64,000 nucleotides of DNA, taken from assembly GCF_009729855.1 (NCBI RefSeq), contig NZ_WODA01000006.1, positions 124,001 through 188,000 of the forward strand, given 5' to 3'. This document shows positions 43,743-54,198 of the stretch, piece after piece. The notes under the pieces were generated by a model. It worked only from the letters and a program-made list of their open reading frames with translations. It was not told the DNA's origin and made no database searches. The DNA is from Agromyces luteolus. GTDB taxonomy: Bacteria > Actinomycetota > Actinomycetes > Actinomycetales > Microbacteriaceae. The position numbers and the translations under genes were made by a program. How positions within the stretch are numbered: position 1 is the first letter of the stretch; each line of letters opens with the position of its first letter.

Positions 43743-44126
43743 TCAGGCGTCGGCGAGGAGCTGTGACATCCGGTCGAGGGCGCCGGGCACGAGCCGGTAG
43801 TACGCCCAGGTGCCGCGCTTGCTGCGCTCGAGGAACCCGGCGGTCGTGAGGATCTTCAGGTGGTGCGAGACGGTCGGCTGGCTGAGGCCGACGGGTTCGA
43901 TGAGGTCGCAGACGCACGCCTCCTCGCCCTCGGACTTCGCGACGATCGAGAGGAGTCGCAGCCGCGTGGGGTCGGCGAGCGCCTTGAACGACGCCGCGAG
44001 CCGCTCGGCGCGAGCGGCGTCCATCGGCTCGGTCACGAGCGGGCTGCAGCACGCGCCCGTGCTCCCGACCGGGCCTCCGTCGACACCGAGGCCGACGCCG
44101 ACGGGCGTGAGTTCGAAGGTCGTCAT
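43743..44126 (-). CDS. arsR: ArsR-family arsenic-responsive repressor
   Basis: A 127-residue winged-helix repressor. The ArsR signature (FKALADPTRLRLLSIV, residues 47-62) and recognition helix (LSQPTVSHHLKIL) are present. The metal site ACVCDLIEPVG holds Cys71 and Cys73; a third site may come from the Cys26-Cys27 pair in the N-terminal extension, as in the Corynebacterium/Acidithiobacillus-type ArsR proteins that use a different third cysteine. TAGGAT lies 7 nt before the ATG at 44126 (leaderless). It is divergent from the flavoprotein and arsC genes and should repress them until arsenite or antimonite binds. Confidence 0.92.
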   Translation of the reverse strand: MTTFELTPVGVGLGVDGGPVGSTGACCSPLVTEPMDAARAERLAASFKALADPTRLRLLSIVAKSEGEEACVCDLIEPVGLSQPTVSHHLKILTTAGFLERSKRGTWAYYRLVPGALDRMSQLLADA

Positions 44127-44133
44127 GCGACCG

Positions 44134-44139
44134 ATCCTA
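44134..44139 (-). promoter_or_regulatory. leaderless -10 element for arsR
   Basis: TAGGAT on the minus strand, 7 nt before the ATG at 44126. Confidence 0.55.
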
Positions 44140-44141
44140 CC

Positions 44142-44203
44142 TCGAATATTGACAAACTTCGATGAATGAGCGCACACTGGACATCGACGAACTTCGATAT
44201 GTC
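44142..44203. promoter_or_regulatory. ars divergent operator region with two imperfect dyads
   Basis: TCGAA (44142-44146) / TTCGA (44158-44162) is the first dyad; GACAT (44180-44184) / ATGTC (44199-44203) with inner CGA/TCG is the second. AACTTCGAT occurs as a direct repeat at 44155 and 44190. TTGACA (44149-44154) with CACACT (44173-44178) could be the promoter of the flavoprotein gene. Together these look like ArsR binding sites. Confidence 0.65.
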
Positions 44204-44216
44204 GGAAAGGCCCGCC

Positions 44217-45533
44217 ATGACCCTGCTCGACCTCACCCGCCCGGCGACGCGCTCAGAGCGCCTCGACACCCTGCCCGTCGCGATCATCGGCGCCGGCCCG
44301 ATCGGCCTCGCGGCCGCGGCCAACCTGCTCGAGCGCGGCATCGAGGTCGTGGTCTACGAGGCCGGCGAACGCGTCGGGGCGAGCATCCGCGAGTGGGGCC
44401 ACATCCGGCTCTTCTCGCCGTGGCGCCTGCTCGTCGACTCCGCCTCCCGGCGACTGCTCGAGGCATCCGGCTGGGAGCACCCCGCAGAGGACCGCCTGCC
44501 CACGGGCGCCGAGCTCGTCGAGCAGTACCTCGAGCCGCTCGCCGGGCTCGAGCCGATCGCGTCGCGCATCCGCTTCGGCGTCGACGTGACCGCCGTCGCG
44601 CGCGAGGGCATGGACCGCACCCGCACGGCGGGGCGTGCGGCGACGCCGTTCGTGCTGCGCGCGCGCGAGGCATCCGGTGCGGTGCAGGATGTCGCGGCGC
44701 GCGCCGTCATCGACGCCTCGGGCACCTGGCGCACGCCGAACCGACTCGGCTCGAGCGGCCTCGACCCGCTCGGGCTCGACGAGGTCGCGGACTCCGTGAC
44801 GCACGCCCTCCCCGACGTGCTCGGCGCCGACCGCGCCCGCTTCGCGGGCCGCCGCGTGACCGTCGTGGGCGCCGGGCACTCCGCCGCGAACACCCTGCTC
44901 GCCCTCGCCGCGCTGGCGCGCGAGGTCCCGGAGACCCGCATCACGTGGGCGATCCGCAACGCCTCGGCCGTGCGCGTCACGACCTCGGAGGACGACGGGC
45001 TCGCCGCGCGGGCCTCGATCGGGCGGCGCGTCGACGACCTCGTCGCGGCCGGGCGGATCGAGGTGCTCGATCGGTTCGAGATCGTCCGGCTCGGCCGCGC
45101 CGCCGACGGCGGCGTGCGCATCGTCGGCTCGCGCGGCGGCGAACTCGTCGAGCACGAGGCCGACCTCATCGTGAATGCGACCGGGTTCAAGCCCGACCTC
45201 GACATGCTCCGCGAGATCCGGCTCGAGCTCGACGACGTGGTCGAGGCGCCGAGGCGCCTGGCGCCGCTCATCGACCCGAACGTGCACACGTGCGGCACGG
45301 TCGGACCGCACGGCTTCGCCGAGCTCCGCCAGCCGGAGGACGGCTTCTTCCTCGCCGGCATGAAGAGCTACGGCCGCGCGCCGACGTTCCTCCTCGCGAC
45401 CGGCTACGAGCAGGTCCGCTCGATCGCGGCCTGGCTCGCCGGCGACGCCGCGGGCGCCGCGAACGTGCAGCTCGAGCTCCCCGCGACGGGGGTGTGCTCG
45501 ACGAGCCTCGACGGGACGAGCGGCTGCTGCTGA
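44217..45533 (+). CDS. ArsO-like flavin-dependent monooxygenase
   Basis: A 438-residue FAD/NAD(P)-binding oxidoreductase. The N-terminal FAD motif is VAIIGAGPIGLAAAANLLERG (about 21-41), and the NADPH motif is VTVVGAGHSAANTLLAL (about residue 218). INASG-type elements follow (IVNATGFKPDLDML). The C-terminus ends in TSGCC, so a pair of cysteines could bind a thiophilic metalloid. In actinobacteria such ArsO/ArsT-like flavoproteins are found between arsR and arsC. The ATG at 44217 has GGAAAGG 6 nt before it; the longer frame at 44166 lies inside the operator. Reaction is not established. Confidence 0.8.
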   Translation: MTLLDLTRPATRSERLDTLPVAIIGAGPIGLAAAANLLERGIEVVVYEAGERVGASIREWGHIRLFSPWRLLVDSASRRLLEASGWEHPAEDRLPTGAELVEQYLEPLAGLEPIASRIRFGVDVTAVAREGMDRTRTAGRAATPFVLRAREASGAVQDVAARAVIDASGTWRTPNRLGSSGLDPLGLDEVADSVTHALPDVLGADRARFAGRRVTVVGAGHSAANTLLALAALAREVPETRITWAIRNASAVRVTTSEDDGLAARASIGRRVDDLVAAGRIEVLDRFEIVRLGRAADGGVRIVGSRGGELVEHEADLIVNATGFKPDLDMLREIRLELDDVVEAPRRLAPLIDPNVHTCGTVGPHGFAELRQPEDGFFLAGMKSYGRAPTFLLATGYEQVRSIAAWLAGDAAGAANVQLELPATGVCSTSLDGTSGCC

Positions 45534-45564
45534 CCGCCGCCGAGGTTCGGCCGCGGCATCTGAC

Positions 45565-45594
45565 TTCGACATTGAATAGACCACAGTCTATGCT
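45565..45594 (+). promoter_or_regulatory. promoter of the arsC pair with embedded palindrome
   Basis: TTCGAC (45565-45570), 18-bp spacer and TATGCT (45589-45594). A 16-bp palindrome ATAGAC-CACA-GTCTAT (45576-45591) covers the spacer and the first part of the -10. It differs from the arsR-proximal dyads, but ArsR control is plausible. Confidence 0.55.
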
Positions 45595-45624
45595 TTGATC
45601 GAATCCGATCGAAGCGAGGTCCCG

Positions 45625-46041
45625 ATGTCCGACACGCCCACCGTCCTGTTCGTCTGCGTGCACAACGCCGGCCGCTCGCAGATGGCCGCCGGCTACCTGC
45701 GCGAGCTCGGCGGCGGTCGCGTCGAGGTGCTCTCGGCCGGCTCTGCGCCGAAGGACGAGATCAACCCGGTCGCCGTGCAGGCCATGGCCGAGGAGGGCAT
45801 CGACATCGCCGGCAACGCGCCGAAGGTGCTCACCACCGAGGCCGTCCGCGAATCCGACGTCGTGATCACGATGGGCTGCGGCGACGCCTGCCCGATCTTC
45901 CCGGGCAAGCGATACGAGGACTGGGAGCTCGACGACCCCGCCGGCCAGGGCATCGACGCCGTCCGGCCCATCCGCGACGAGATCCGCCGCCGCATCGAGG
46001 TGCTGCTCGGCGAACTCCTCCCGGAAGCGGCCCGCGCATGA
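45625..46041 (+). CDS. arsC: arsenate reductase, low-molecular-weight phosphatase type
   Basis: A 138-residue enzyme that reduces arsenate to arsenite. The phosphatase-loop CVHNAGRS starts at Cys11, and MGCGDACPIFPGKRYEDWELDDP contains further cysteines and the Asp loop. This is the mycothiol/mycoredoxin- or thioredoxin-dependent ArsC type of actinobacteria. The ATG at 45625 follows GCGAGG. Its stop region overlaps the next arsC start (ATGA at 46038-46041). Two arsC genes in tandem are common in the group. Confidence 0.93.
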   Translation: MSDTPTVLFVCVHNAGRSQMAAGYLRELGGGRVEVLSAGSAPKDEINPVAVQAMAEEGIDIAGNAPKVLTTEAVRESDVVITMGCGDACPIFPGKRYEDWELDDPAGQGIDAVRPIRDEIRRRIEVLLGELLPEAARA

Positions 46042-46694
46042 GCACCCGCGACGGGCAGCTCGCCCTCGACGACCCGCAGTCGGTCCTGCACCGCGGCGCC
46101 GAGCGCCTCGCCGCCCGCTACGACGGCATCGTCAACGCCGAGACCGTCGAGCGGATGGTGTTCGAGTCGTACACGGCGCTCGCGCGCACCGCGAAGATCT
46201 CGGTGCACCTGCCGAGCCTGGCCCAGCGGTTCGCCAACGAGCGCCTGACCGCGCTCGCGCAGGCGAAGGGGGCCATCCCCAAGACCGTGCCCGAGGTGCT
46301 CTACGTCTGCGTGCAGAACTCCGGGCGCTCGCAGATGGCGGCCGCGCTCACGCGCGAGCTCGGCGCGGGCCGCGTGCACGTGCGCTCGGCCGGGTCCGAG
46401 CCGGGCAGCGGCATCCTGCCCTCGGTCGTCGAGGTCATGGCCGAGCAGGGCATCGACCTCGGCGAGGAGTTCCCGAAGCCGCTCACCGACGACGTCGTCC
46501 GTGCCGCCGACGCCGTGATCACGATGGGGTGCGGCGACGCCTGCCCCGTCTACCCCGGCAAGCGCTACCTGGACTGGCGCCTCGACGACCCCGCCGAGCT
46601 CGACCTCGACGGCGTCCGCCGCGTGCGCGACGAGATCCGCTCCCGGGTGGAACGACTCCTCGGCGAGATCGCGCCGTCGCCCTCGCGCGACTGA
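46038..46694 (+). CDS. arsenate reductase with N-terminal helical domain
   Basis: A 218-residue ArsC. Residues 14-80 form a helical domain (LHRGAERLAARYDGIVNAETVERMVFESYTALARTAKI) also found on some Corynebacterium ArsC proteins, and the catalytic loop CVQNSGRS starts at Cys91. MGCGDACPVYPGKRYLDWRLDDP follows. It overlaps the upstream arsC by four bases. The helical domain resembles a small regulator-like three-helix module and could mediate dimerisation; its role is unproven. The convergent ClC gene ends 3 bp away. Confidence 0.9.
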   Translation: MSTRDGQLALDDPQSVLHRGAERLAARYDGIVNAETVERMVFESYTALARTAKISVHLPSLAQRFANERLTALAQAKGAIPKTVPEVLYVCVQNSGRSQMAAALTRELGAGRVHVRSAGSEPGSGILPSVVEVMAEQGIDLGEEFPKPLTDDVVRAADAVITMGCGDACPVYPGKRYLDWRLDDPAELDLDGVRRVRDEIRSRVERLLGEIAPSPSRD

Positions 46695-46697
46695 GCC

Positions 46698-48020
46698 CTA
46701 CGCCGTCGGCGGTCGCTCCGAGTCGGAATCCGCCCCGGTCGCTGCGCCCGCGGCGGACGGGACCGGCTTCGGGATGATCCGGAACTCCGGCGCCTTCGAC
46801 ACCAGCAGCCACGCCGGCAGGATGATCACGCAGAGCCACGGGAGGAGCGCGAGGTCGCCGGCGACCGCGGCGGCGACGAAGAGCGCGAGCCATCCGTCCT
46901 TCGCCATCACGAGCAGGATGCCGATGAGCGCGCTCGCGACGCAGAGCGCGATCGGCAGCGACGGGATGAGCGCGTGCGCGAGCATGCCGAGCGCCGCACC
47001 CGTGAACGCGGCGGGGAAGATGCGACCGCCGCGGAAGGCGGCGCTCGCCGCCACGACCAGCGCGACGAGCTTGACGAGCACGATCACGACGAGCTGCCCG
47101 GCGTCGTAGGCATCGGGGTCCTCGAAGAGCTCCCCCATCTGGTCGAGCCCCTTGAACAGCGTGATCGGGCCGCCGATGAGCCCGAGGAGCCCGAGCACCA
47201 GGCCGCCCGCGGTCGCGATGAGGATCGGCTGCCGGAGCGAATGGAACGCGCGGTGCGCGAACGGGAAGAGGAACGCCCCGACGAGGCCGATCGCGACGCC
47301 CGCGATGGCGATGACGACGCCCGCGAGGAGGAGGATCGGCGTGGTCGGCGCCGTGGGCAGCGTGAACTGGAGCGGCGGCGCGCCGAGCACGTGCATGGTG
47401 CCGGCGGCGGCCGCCGCCGACGCGAGCGGCAGGAACAGCTTGTCCCACAGCGCCCCGCCGCCGCGGACGGCGGCCAGCGTGCCCGTGAAGAGGAGGGCGG
47501 CGGCGACCGGCGAGCCGAACAGGGCGCCGATCGTGCCGGCGGCCGCCATGAGCATGCCGAGCTTCGCGCCGACGCGCGGCATCATGCGGCCGAGCAGCGC
47601 GACCGTGAGCGCGACGTTCACCGCGATGATCGGGTTCTCCGGGCCGAGGCTCACGCCGCCCGCGAGCGCGAGCGCGGTCACGATGATGAGCCCCGGCAGG
47701 GTGCGGAGCTTCAGCGGCTCCGCGACGAGCTCGGTCGTGGCCGAGTCGGGCCCGCCGTGCCCGGGCAGGAACTGGAGCCCGAGGCCGACCGCGAATCCCG
47801 TCGCCGTGAGCACGACGACGATCCACCAGCCGTCGGGGTCGACGCCCAGCGCGTCCGGCAGCGCCGTCCACAGCACCTGCTGCAACCCGCCCGCCGCGAT
47901 GTCGAGCGCGCGGAGGACCAGCGCGCAGAGTGCGCCGATGACGATCGCGGGCACGAGGAGCAGGAGGAGCTGGGCCGGGGTGGGTGCCGGCATCGGCACC
48001 TCGTCCGTGTCATCCGCCAT
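46698..48020 (-). CDS. ClC family voltage-gated chloride channel/transporter
   Basis: A 440-residue ClC protein with 10-12 hydrophobic helices. The anion selectivity segments are LPGHGGPDSA, GPENPIIAVNVAL (the G-x-E-x-P motif with the gating Glu) and FRGGRIFPAAFTGAALGM. No CBS domain is present at the C-terminus. Like many actinobacterial homologues it may exchange chloride or fluoride for protons; the LPGHGG variant at the first motif differs from the usual GSGIP. It is convergent with arsC, and no functional link to arsenic is evident. Confidence 0.9.
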   Translation of the reverse strand: MADDTDEVPMPAPTPAQLLLLLVPAIVIGALCALVLRALDIAAGGLQQVLWTALPDALGVDPDGWWIVVVLTATGFAVGLGLQFLPGHGGPDSATTELVAEPLKLRTLPGLIIVTALALAGGVSLGPENPIIAVNVALTVALLGRMMPRVGAKLGMLMAAAGTIGALFGSPVAAALLFTGTLAAVRGGGALWDKLFLPLASAAAAAGTMHVLGAPPLQFTLPTAPTTPILLLAGVVIAIAGVAIGLVGAFLFPFAHRAFHSLRQPILIATAGGLVLGLLGLIGGPITLFKGLDQMGELFEDPDAYDAGQLVVIVLVKLVALVVAASAAFRGGRIFPAAFTGAALGMLAHALIPSLPIALCVASALIGILLVMAKDGWLALFVAAAVAGDLALLPWLCVIILPAWLLVSKAPEFRIIPKPVPSAAGAATGADSDSERPPTA

Positions 48021-48127
48021 CGTCGCCCCCCGATCGCCCCGGCGCGCCGCCCCGCCGGCACGCTAGGCACAGCCTCCCACACCGGTGCGCGGCGCGGCGA
48101 GGGCCGGGAGGCGGATGCCTCGGCGGC

Positions 48128-48550
48128 TCAGCCGCGCTCGAGCGGGCGCCAGACGACGACCGCGTTCTCGCGACGCACGCGGGTGCCCGATCGGAGCGTG
48201 ACGACCTCGCCCTCCGATCCGGCCGCGAACACGCGGCGCCCGGGACGGTTCAGCATCTCGTCGGCGAGCGCGCGCTCGAGCTCGCGCACGCGCTGTCGCA
48301 GCTCGTTCACCTCGTTCTCGAGGCCGAGCACGCGGCGGATGCCCTCGAGGCTCACGCCCTCGCTCGAGAGCTGCTGGATCTCGCGGAGCTGCGCGACATC
48401 CCGCATCGAGTAGCGACGCGACTTGCCCGCGGTGCGCTTCGGGGAGACGAGGCCCATGCGGTCGTACTGGCGGAGCGTCTGGGGGTGCATGCCCGCCAGC
48501 TCGGCCGCGACCGAGATGACGAACAGCGGGCTCTCGCCGTCGACCTGCAT
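48128..48550 (-). CDS. hspR: HspR heat-shock repressor (MerR family)
   Basis: A 140-residue MerR-fold repressor. The helix-turn-helix (FVISVAAELAGMHPQTLRQYDRMGLVSPKRTAGKSRRYSMRDVAQL) covers residues 10-55, and a coiled coil (GLENEVNELRQRVRELERALADEML) follows. Final gene of dnaK-grpE-dnaJ-hspR. Its ATG shares a base with the dnaJ stop (TGATG at 48548-48552). HspR represses at HAIR sequences, usually with DnaK as co-repressor. HAIR sites lie before dnaK (two) and clpB (one) in this window, so it should control both. Confidence 0.95.
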   Translation of the reverse strand: MQVDGESPLFVISVAAELAGMHPQTLRQYDRMGLVSPKRTAGKSRRYSMRDVAQLREIQQLSSEGVSLEGIRRVLGLENEVNELRQRVRELERALADEMLNRPGRRVFAAGSEGEVVTLRSGTRVRRENAVVVWRPLERG

Positions 48551-49551
48551 CAGGCGCTCCGGGCCTTCCCCAGGAGGTCCTCGCGGGGGTCCTCGTCGGG
48601 CAGCTGCGCCGCGAAGTCGCGCAGCTTCTCCTCGGCGTCCTTCGACAGGTGCGCCGGCACCGCGACCTGGACGACCGCGAGCAGGTCGCCCGTGCCCTTC
48701 TTCGTCTCGACGCCGCGGCCCTTGACGCGCAGCACGCGCCCGCTCGGCGTGCCGGGCGCGACCCGCAGCTTGACCGGGTCGCCGCCGAGGGTCGGGACCT
48801 GGATGGTGGCGCCGAGCGCCGCCTCGGCGAAGGTCACCGGCACCGTCACCCGGAGGTTCAGCCCGTCGCGCTCGAACACCGGGTGCTTGCGCACCTTCAC
48901 CGTGAGCACGATGTCGCCGGGCTCGCCGCCGTCGGGCGACGGATGGCCCTTGCCGCGGAGCCGGATCTTCTGGCCGTCGGCGACGCCCGCCGGCACGTTG
49001 ACGCTGATCTCACGCCCCTCGGCGGTCTGCAGCGTGATGCGGTCGCCCTTGGTCGCCGTGATGAAGTCGAGCGTGGTCGACGCGGTCACGTCGCGGCCCT
49101 TCGTCGGGCCGCCGTAGCCGCGGTAGCCGCCGGTCGGCTGGCCGAACCGGCCGCCGCCGAAGAGCCCGCCGAGCAGGTCGTCGTAGTCGCCGCCGGCACC
49201 GCCCTGGCGGAAGGTGTAGCGGGTGCCGCCGGCGCCCTGCTGGCCGAACATGCCGCCGAAGACGTCCTCGAAGCCGCCCGCGCCCGCCCCGCCGGGCGCC
49301 GTGAAGCGGGCGCCGCCGCCCATGGCGCGGACCGCGTCGTACTCCTTGCGCTCCTCGGGATCGGAGAGCACCGAGTTCGCCTCGCTGATCTCCTTGAACT
49401 TCGCCTCGGCCGCGGCATCCCCCGGGTTCTGGTCGGGGTGGTACTTGCGCGCGAGCTTGCGGTACGCCTTCTTGATGTCGGCGTCGCTCGCGTCCTTCGA
49501 GACGCCGAGGGTGGCGTAGAAGTCCTTGTCGAACCAATCCTGGCTGGCCAT
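48550..49551 (-). CDS. dnaJ: DnaJ-type co-chaperone without zinc-finger domain
   Basis: J-protein of 333 residues. The J domain has HPD at residues 38-40 (YHPDQNPGD). A Gly/Phe-rich region (about 80-150) leads straight to the C-terminal substrate-binding domain ([50 protein letters not shown]). The four CxxCxGxG repeats of classical DnaJ are missing, so it is of the CbpA/DnaJ type II kind commonly found in the actinobacterial dnaK operon. RBS GGAAGGAGG. A family C palindromic repeat lies between grpE and this gene. Confidence 0.93.
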   Translation of the reverse strand: MASQDWFDKDFYATLGVSKDASDADIKKAYRKLARKYHPDQNPGDAAAEAKFKEISEANSVLSDPEERKEYDAVRAMGGGARFTAPGGAGAGGFEDVFGGMFGQQGAGGTRYTFRQGGAGGDYDDLLGGLFGGGRFGQPTGGYRGYGGPTKGRDVTASTTLDFITATKGDRITLQTAEGREISVNVPAGVADGQKIRLRGKGHPSPDGGEPGDIVLTVKVRKHPVFERDGLNLRVTVPVTFAEAALGATIQVPTLGGDPVKLRVAPGTPSGRVLRVKGRGVETKKGTGDLLAVVQVAVPAHLSKDAEEKLRDFAAQLPDEDPREDLLGKARSA

Positions 49552-49586
49552 CGGCGCCTCCTTCCTGCTGAATCTAGTGGGGTCCG

Positions 49587-49686
49587 CCCGGTGGTCGAGT
49601 AGGACCGGAGGCCCGTATCGAGACCGGGCCCGGTGGTCGAGTAGGACCGGAGGCCCGTATCGAGACCCGCGCTACCCGACCACCGG
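49587..49686. repeat. tandem palindromic repeat, family C, inside the dnaK operon
   Basis: Two identical 39-bp units (49587-49625 and 49629-49667) start CCCGGTGGTCGAGTAG and end GTATCGAGACC. A third, inverted half copy (CTACCCGACCACCGG, 49672-49686) matches 14 of 15 bases of the start. The outer parts can fold back on each other. It fills the 145 bp between grpE and dnaJ. I recall similar GGTGGTCGAGTAG elements as dispersed repeats in Microbacteriaceae; that is memory, not a search. Confidence 0.8.
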
Positions 49687-49696
49687 TGGGATGCCG

Positions 49697-50365
49697 CTAC
49701 GCGGGCGTCTTGACGACGACCTTCGCCGCACGGAGCAGCGTGCCGCCGAGCAGGTACCCGGTCTCGACGACGTCGGCGACCGTATCGACCTCGACCTCGT
49801 CGGAGTGCTGCTGGAAGATCGCCTCGTGCCGCTGCGGGTCGAACGGCTCGCCGGCCTCGCCGAACTTCGCGAGGCCCAGCTTCTCGACCGACGCGCGCAG
49901 CTTGGCCGCGATCGTCGCGAACGGGGTGTCGCCCTCGAGGTCGCCGTGCTTCTCGGCCCGGTCGAGGTCGTCGAGCACGGGCAGCAGCACCGCGACCGTG
50001 GCGCCGATCGCGCGCTCGCGCTCGACCTCGCGGTTCGCCTCGGTGCGCTTGCGGTAGTTGGCGTACTCCGCGGTGACGCGCTTGAGGTCGGCGAGGTGCT
50101 CGGCCGACGGGTCCTCGACCTCGGCCTGCGCCGCGTTGAGGATGTCGTCGACGGTGAGGGTCTCCTCGTCGCCGTCGGCGGCCGTGTCGGAGTCGGCAGC
50201 CGTATCGGCGTCGACGGCCTCCGGCGAGGCGGATGCCGCGGCATCCGCCCCCGCCTCGGGCGCCTTGCGAACCTCACCCGTCTCCGGGTCGATCCGCCGC
50301 GCGCTGCCCTTGGAAGGCTCAGGGCGGATGATCGGCTCGTCCTGGTTCTGGTTCTCGTCCGTCAT
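49697..50365 (-). CDS. grpE: GrpE nucleotide exchange factor
   Basis: A 222-residue protein that releases ADP from DnaK. The acidic, Ala-rich N-terminal ~75 residues look disordered. The coiled coil starts at LADLKRVTAEYANYRKRTEANREVERERAIGATVAVLLPVLDDLDRA, the hallmark of GrpE, and the beta-domain has FDPQRHEAIFQQHSDEVEVDTVADVVETGYLLGGTLLRAAKVVV. It begins 2 bp after dnaK ends. The palindromic repeat lies right after its stop. Confidence 0.95.
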   Translation of the reverse strand: MTDENQNQDEPIIRPEPSKGSARRIDPETGEVRKAPEAGADAAASASPEAVDADTAADSDTAADGDEETLTVDDILNAAQAEVEDPSAEHLADLKRVTAEYANYRKRTEANREVERERAIGATVAVLLPVLDDLDRAEKHGDLEGDTPFATIAAKLRASVEKLGLAKFGEAGEPFDPQRHEAIFQQHSDEVEVDTVADVVETGYLLGGTLLRAAKVVVKTPA

Positions 50366-50367
50366 GG

Positions 50368-52539
<2,172 letters not shown>

Positions 52540-52604
52540 CTACCGCCAGAGGTTGCCCGAACCTAGAGTTCAGGCACGAGCGACGCACGGGAGAGGGAGA
52601 CAGC

Positions 52605-54128
52605 ATGGGATCGAGGACGAGACTGGTCGGCGGCATCGCGGTGGCGACGCTGGCCCTGGGGGCACTGGGCGCGGCGGGCGCCGTCGCGGCGCCGGGCAAG
52701 CCCGGTGAGTCGCGATACACGTCGGGTTCGTCCGGCGTCGGCGACGCCTACTTCCCCTACGCGGGCAACGGCGGCTACGACGTGCAGCACTACGACCTCG
52801 ACCTCACCTACACGCCGCCGGGGCCGGACCCGGCACCGCTCGTGGGCGAGTTCGAGGGTGTCGCCACGATCGACCTCGTCGCCACCCAGGACCTCGACCG
52901 GTTCAACCTCGACCTCCGCGGGATGGACGTGCACGCCCTCAGCGTGAACGGCAAGCCCGCGGCATCCGTCGCCCCGCCGCTCGCCGGCGCAGAGGTCGAC
53001 GGCGCCGCATACTGGCATGTGCAGGACGACGCGGCACGTGTCTGGGAGCTCACCGTGCAGCCGCGGCCGAAGCTCAAGGCCGGCCAGCAGGTGCAGGTCG
53101 TCGTCGAGTACGGCGGCACGACGACCCGGCCCCGCGACATCGAGGGCGCGCTCTACGGCTGGGTGACCCAGCGCGACGGCGCGATGGTCGTGAGCGAGCC
53201 CGAGGGTTCGATGACCTGGTACCCGGTGAGCGACCACCAGACCGACAAGGCCACGTACTCGTTCGAGATCACGGTGCCCGAGGGCAAGGTCGCGGTCGCG
53301 AACGGCATCCAGCCGAAGCCCGAGGAGACCGCCGACGGGTGGACCACCTGGTACTGGGATGCCCCGGACCAGCAGGCCAGCTACCTGACCACCGCCTCGG
53401 TCGGCGACTTCGACCTTCGCGACGCGTACACGTCCGGCAGCGGCGTGCCGATCATCGACGCCGTCGACACGAAGCTCACGGCCACCCGCCTCGCGACCAC
53501 GAACGCGAGCCTCGGCTGGCAGGTCGACATGATCGACTTCTTCGAGTCGAAGTTCGGGCCCTACCCGTTCGTCGCCTACGGGTCGATCGTCGACAACGAC
53601 AGTGTCGGCTACGCCCTCGAGACGCAGACCCGGCCCGTGTACTCCACGCAGGCGAGCGAGGGCACCGTCGCGCACGAGGCCGCGCACCAGTGGTTCGGCA
53701 ACGCGGTGAGCCCCGAGCGGTGGCAGGACATCTGGCTCAACGAGGGCTGGGCGACCTACGCGACCTGGATGTGGAACGAGGAGCAGGGCAGGAACACGGC
53801 GCAGACCACCTATGACAACTGGTACGCACCCGCACGAACCCAGGCGTACTGGGACCTGCAGATCGGCGACCCGGGCGAGCTCGGGCTCTTCCTGACGCAG
53901 GTGTACAACCGAGGCGCCGCGACGCTGCACGCGTTGCGGCTCGATGTCGGCGACGACGCGTTCTTCGAGGCCGCCCAGCTCTGGGTCGAGCGCTACGACG
54001 ATTCGGCGGGCACCTCGGAGGACTTCCAGGCGATCTACGAGGAGGTCTCGGGCGAGGACCTCGACGACTTCTTCCAGGTCTGGCTGTACGACCAGCAGAA
54101 GCCGCCGGCCACCTGGACGACGCCGTAG
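52605..54128 (+). CDS. secreted M1 family metallopeptidase
   Basis: A 507-residue secreted aminopeptidase-like enzyme. The signal peptide ends near AGAVAAPG (residue 28). The zinc site is H357-E-A-A-H361-QWF with the third ligand Glu380 (LNEGWAT), 18 residues later as in the family. The usual GAMEN exopeptidase motif is replaced by ALETQTRPVY, seen in several secreted actinobacterial M1 proteins. The conserved YPFVAYGSIVDND segment precedes it. ATG 52605 has GAGAGGGAGA. It has its own promoter region next to the dnaK operators on the opposite strand, and a strong terminator after it. Confidence 0.9.
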   Translation: MGSRTRLVGGIAVATLALGALGAAGAVAAPGKPGESRYTSGSSGVGDAYFPYAGNGGYDVQHYDLDLTYTPPGPDPAPLVGEFEGVATIDLVATQDLDRFNLDLRGMDVHALSVNGKPAASVAPPLAGAEVDGAAYWHVQDDAARVWELTVQPRPKLKAGQQVQVVVEYGGTTTRPRDIEGALYGWVTQRDGAMVVSEPEGSMTWYPVSDHQTDKATYSFEITVPEGKVAVANGIQPKPEETADGWTTWYWDAPDQQASYLTTASVGDFDLRDAYTSGSGVPIIDAVDTKLTATRLATTNASLGWQVDMIDFFESKFGPYPFVAYGSIVDNDSVGYALETQTRPVYSTQASEGTVAHEAAHQWFGNAVSPERWQDIWLNEGWATYATWMWNEEQGRNTAQTTYDNWYAPARTQAYWDLQIGDPGELGLFLTQVYNRGAATLHALRLDVGDDAFFEAAQLWVERYDDSAGTSEDFQAIYEEVSGEDLDDFFQVWLYDQQKPPATWTTP

Positions 54129-54139
54129 CGACGGGTCCT

Positions 54140-54169
54140 GGGCGGGTCGTTGTGCAGAACGACCCGCCC
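54140..54169 (+). terminator. hairpin terminator after M1 peptidase gene
   Basis: Perfect 12-bp stem GGGCGGGTCGTT (54140-54151) / AACGACCCGCCC (54158-54169) with a 6-nt loop, 11 nt after the stop. Confidence 0.75.
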
Positions 54170-54186
54170 GGGCATCCCGCCCGCCC

Positions 54187-54192
54187 TACGCT
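54187..54192 (+). promoter_or_regulatory. leaderless -10 element for lipoprotein gene
   Basis: TACGCT, 6 nt before the ATG at 54199. Confidence 0.55.
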
Positions 54193-54198
54193 GAGCGG

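Noticed and set aside
46698..48020. ClC gene as the arsenite exporter of the ars cluster
   Set aside because: It is convergent, has ClC anion motifs and no resemblance to Acr3 or ArsB.
49587..49667. CRISPR array
   Set aside because: Only two units with a 3-bp gap, no spacers and no cas genes.
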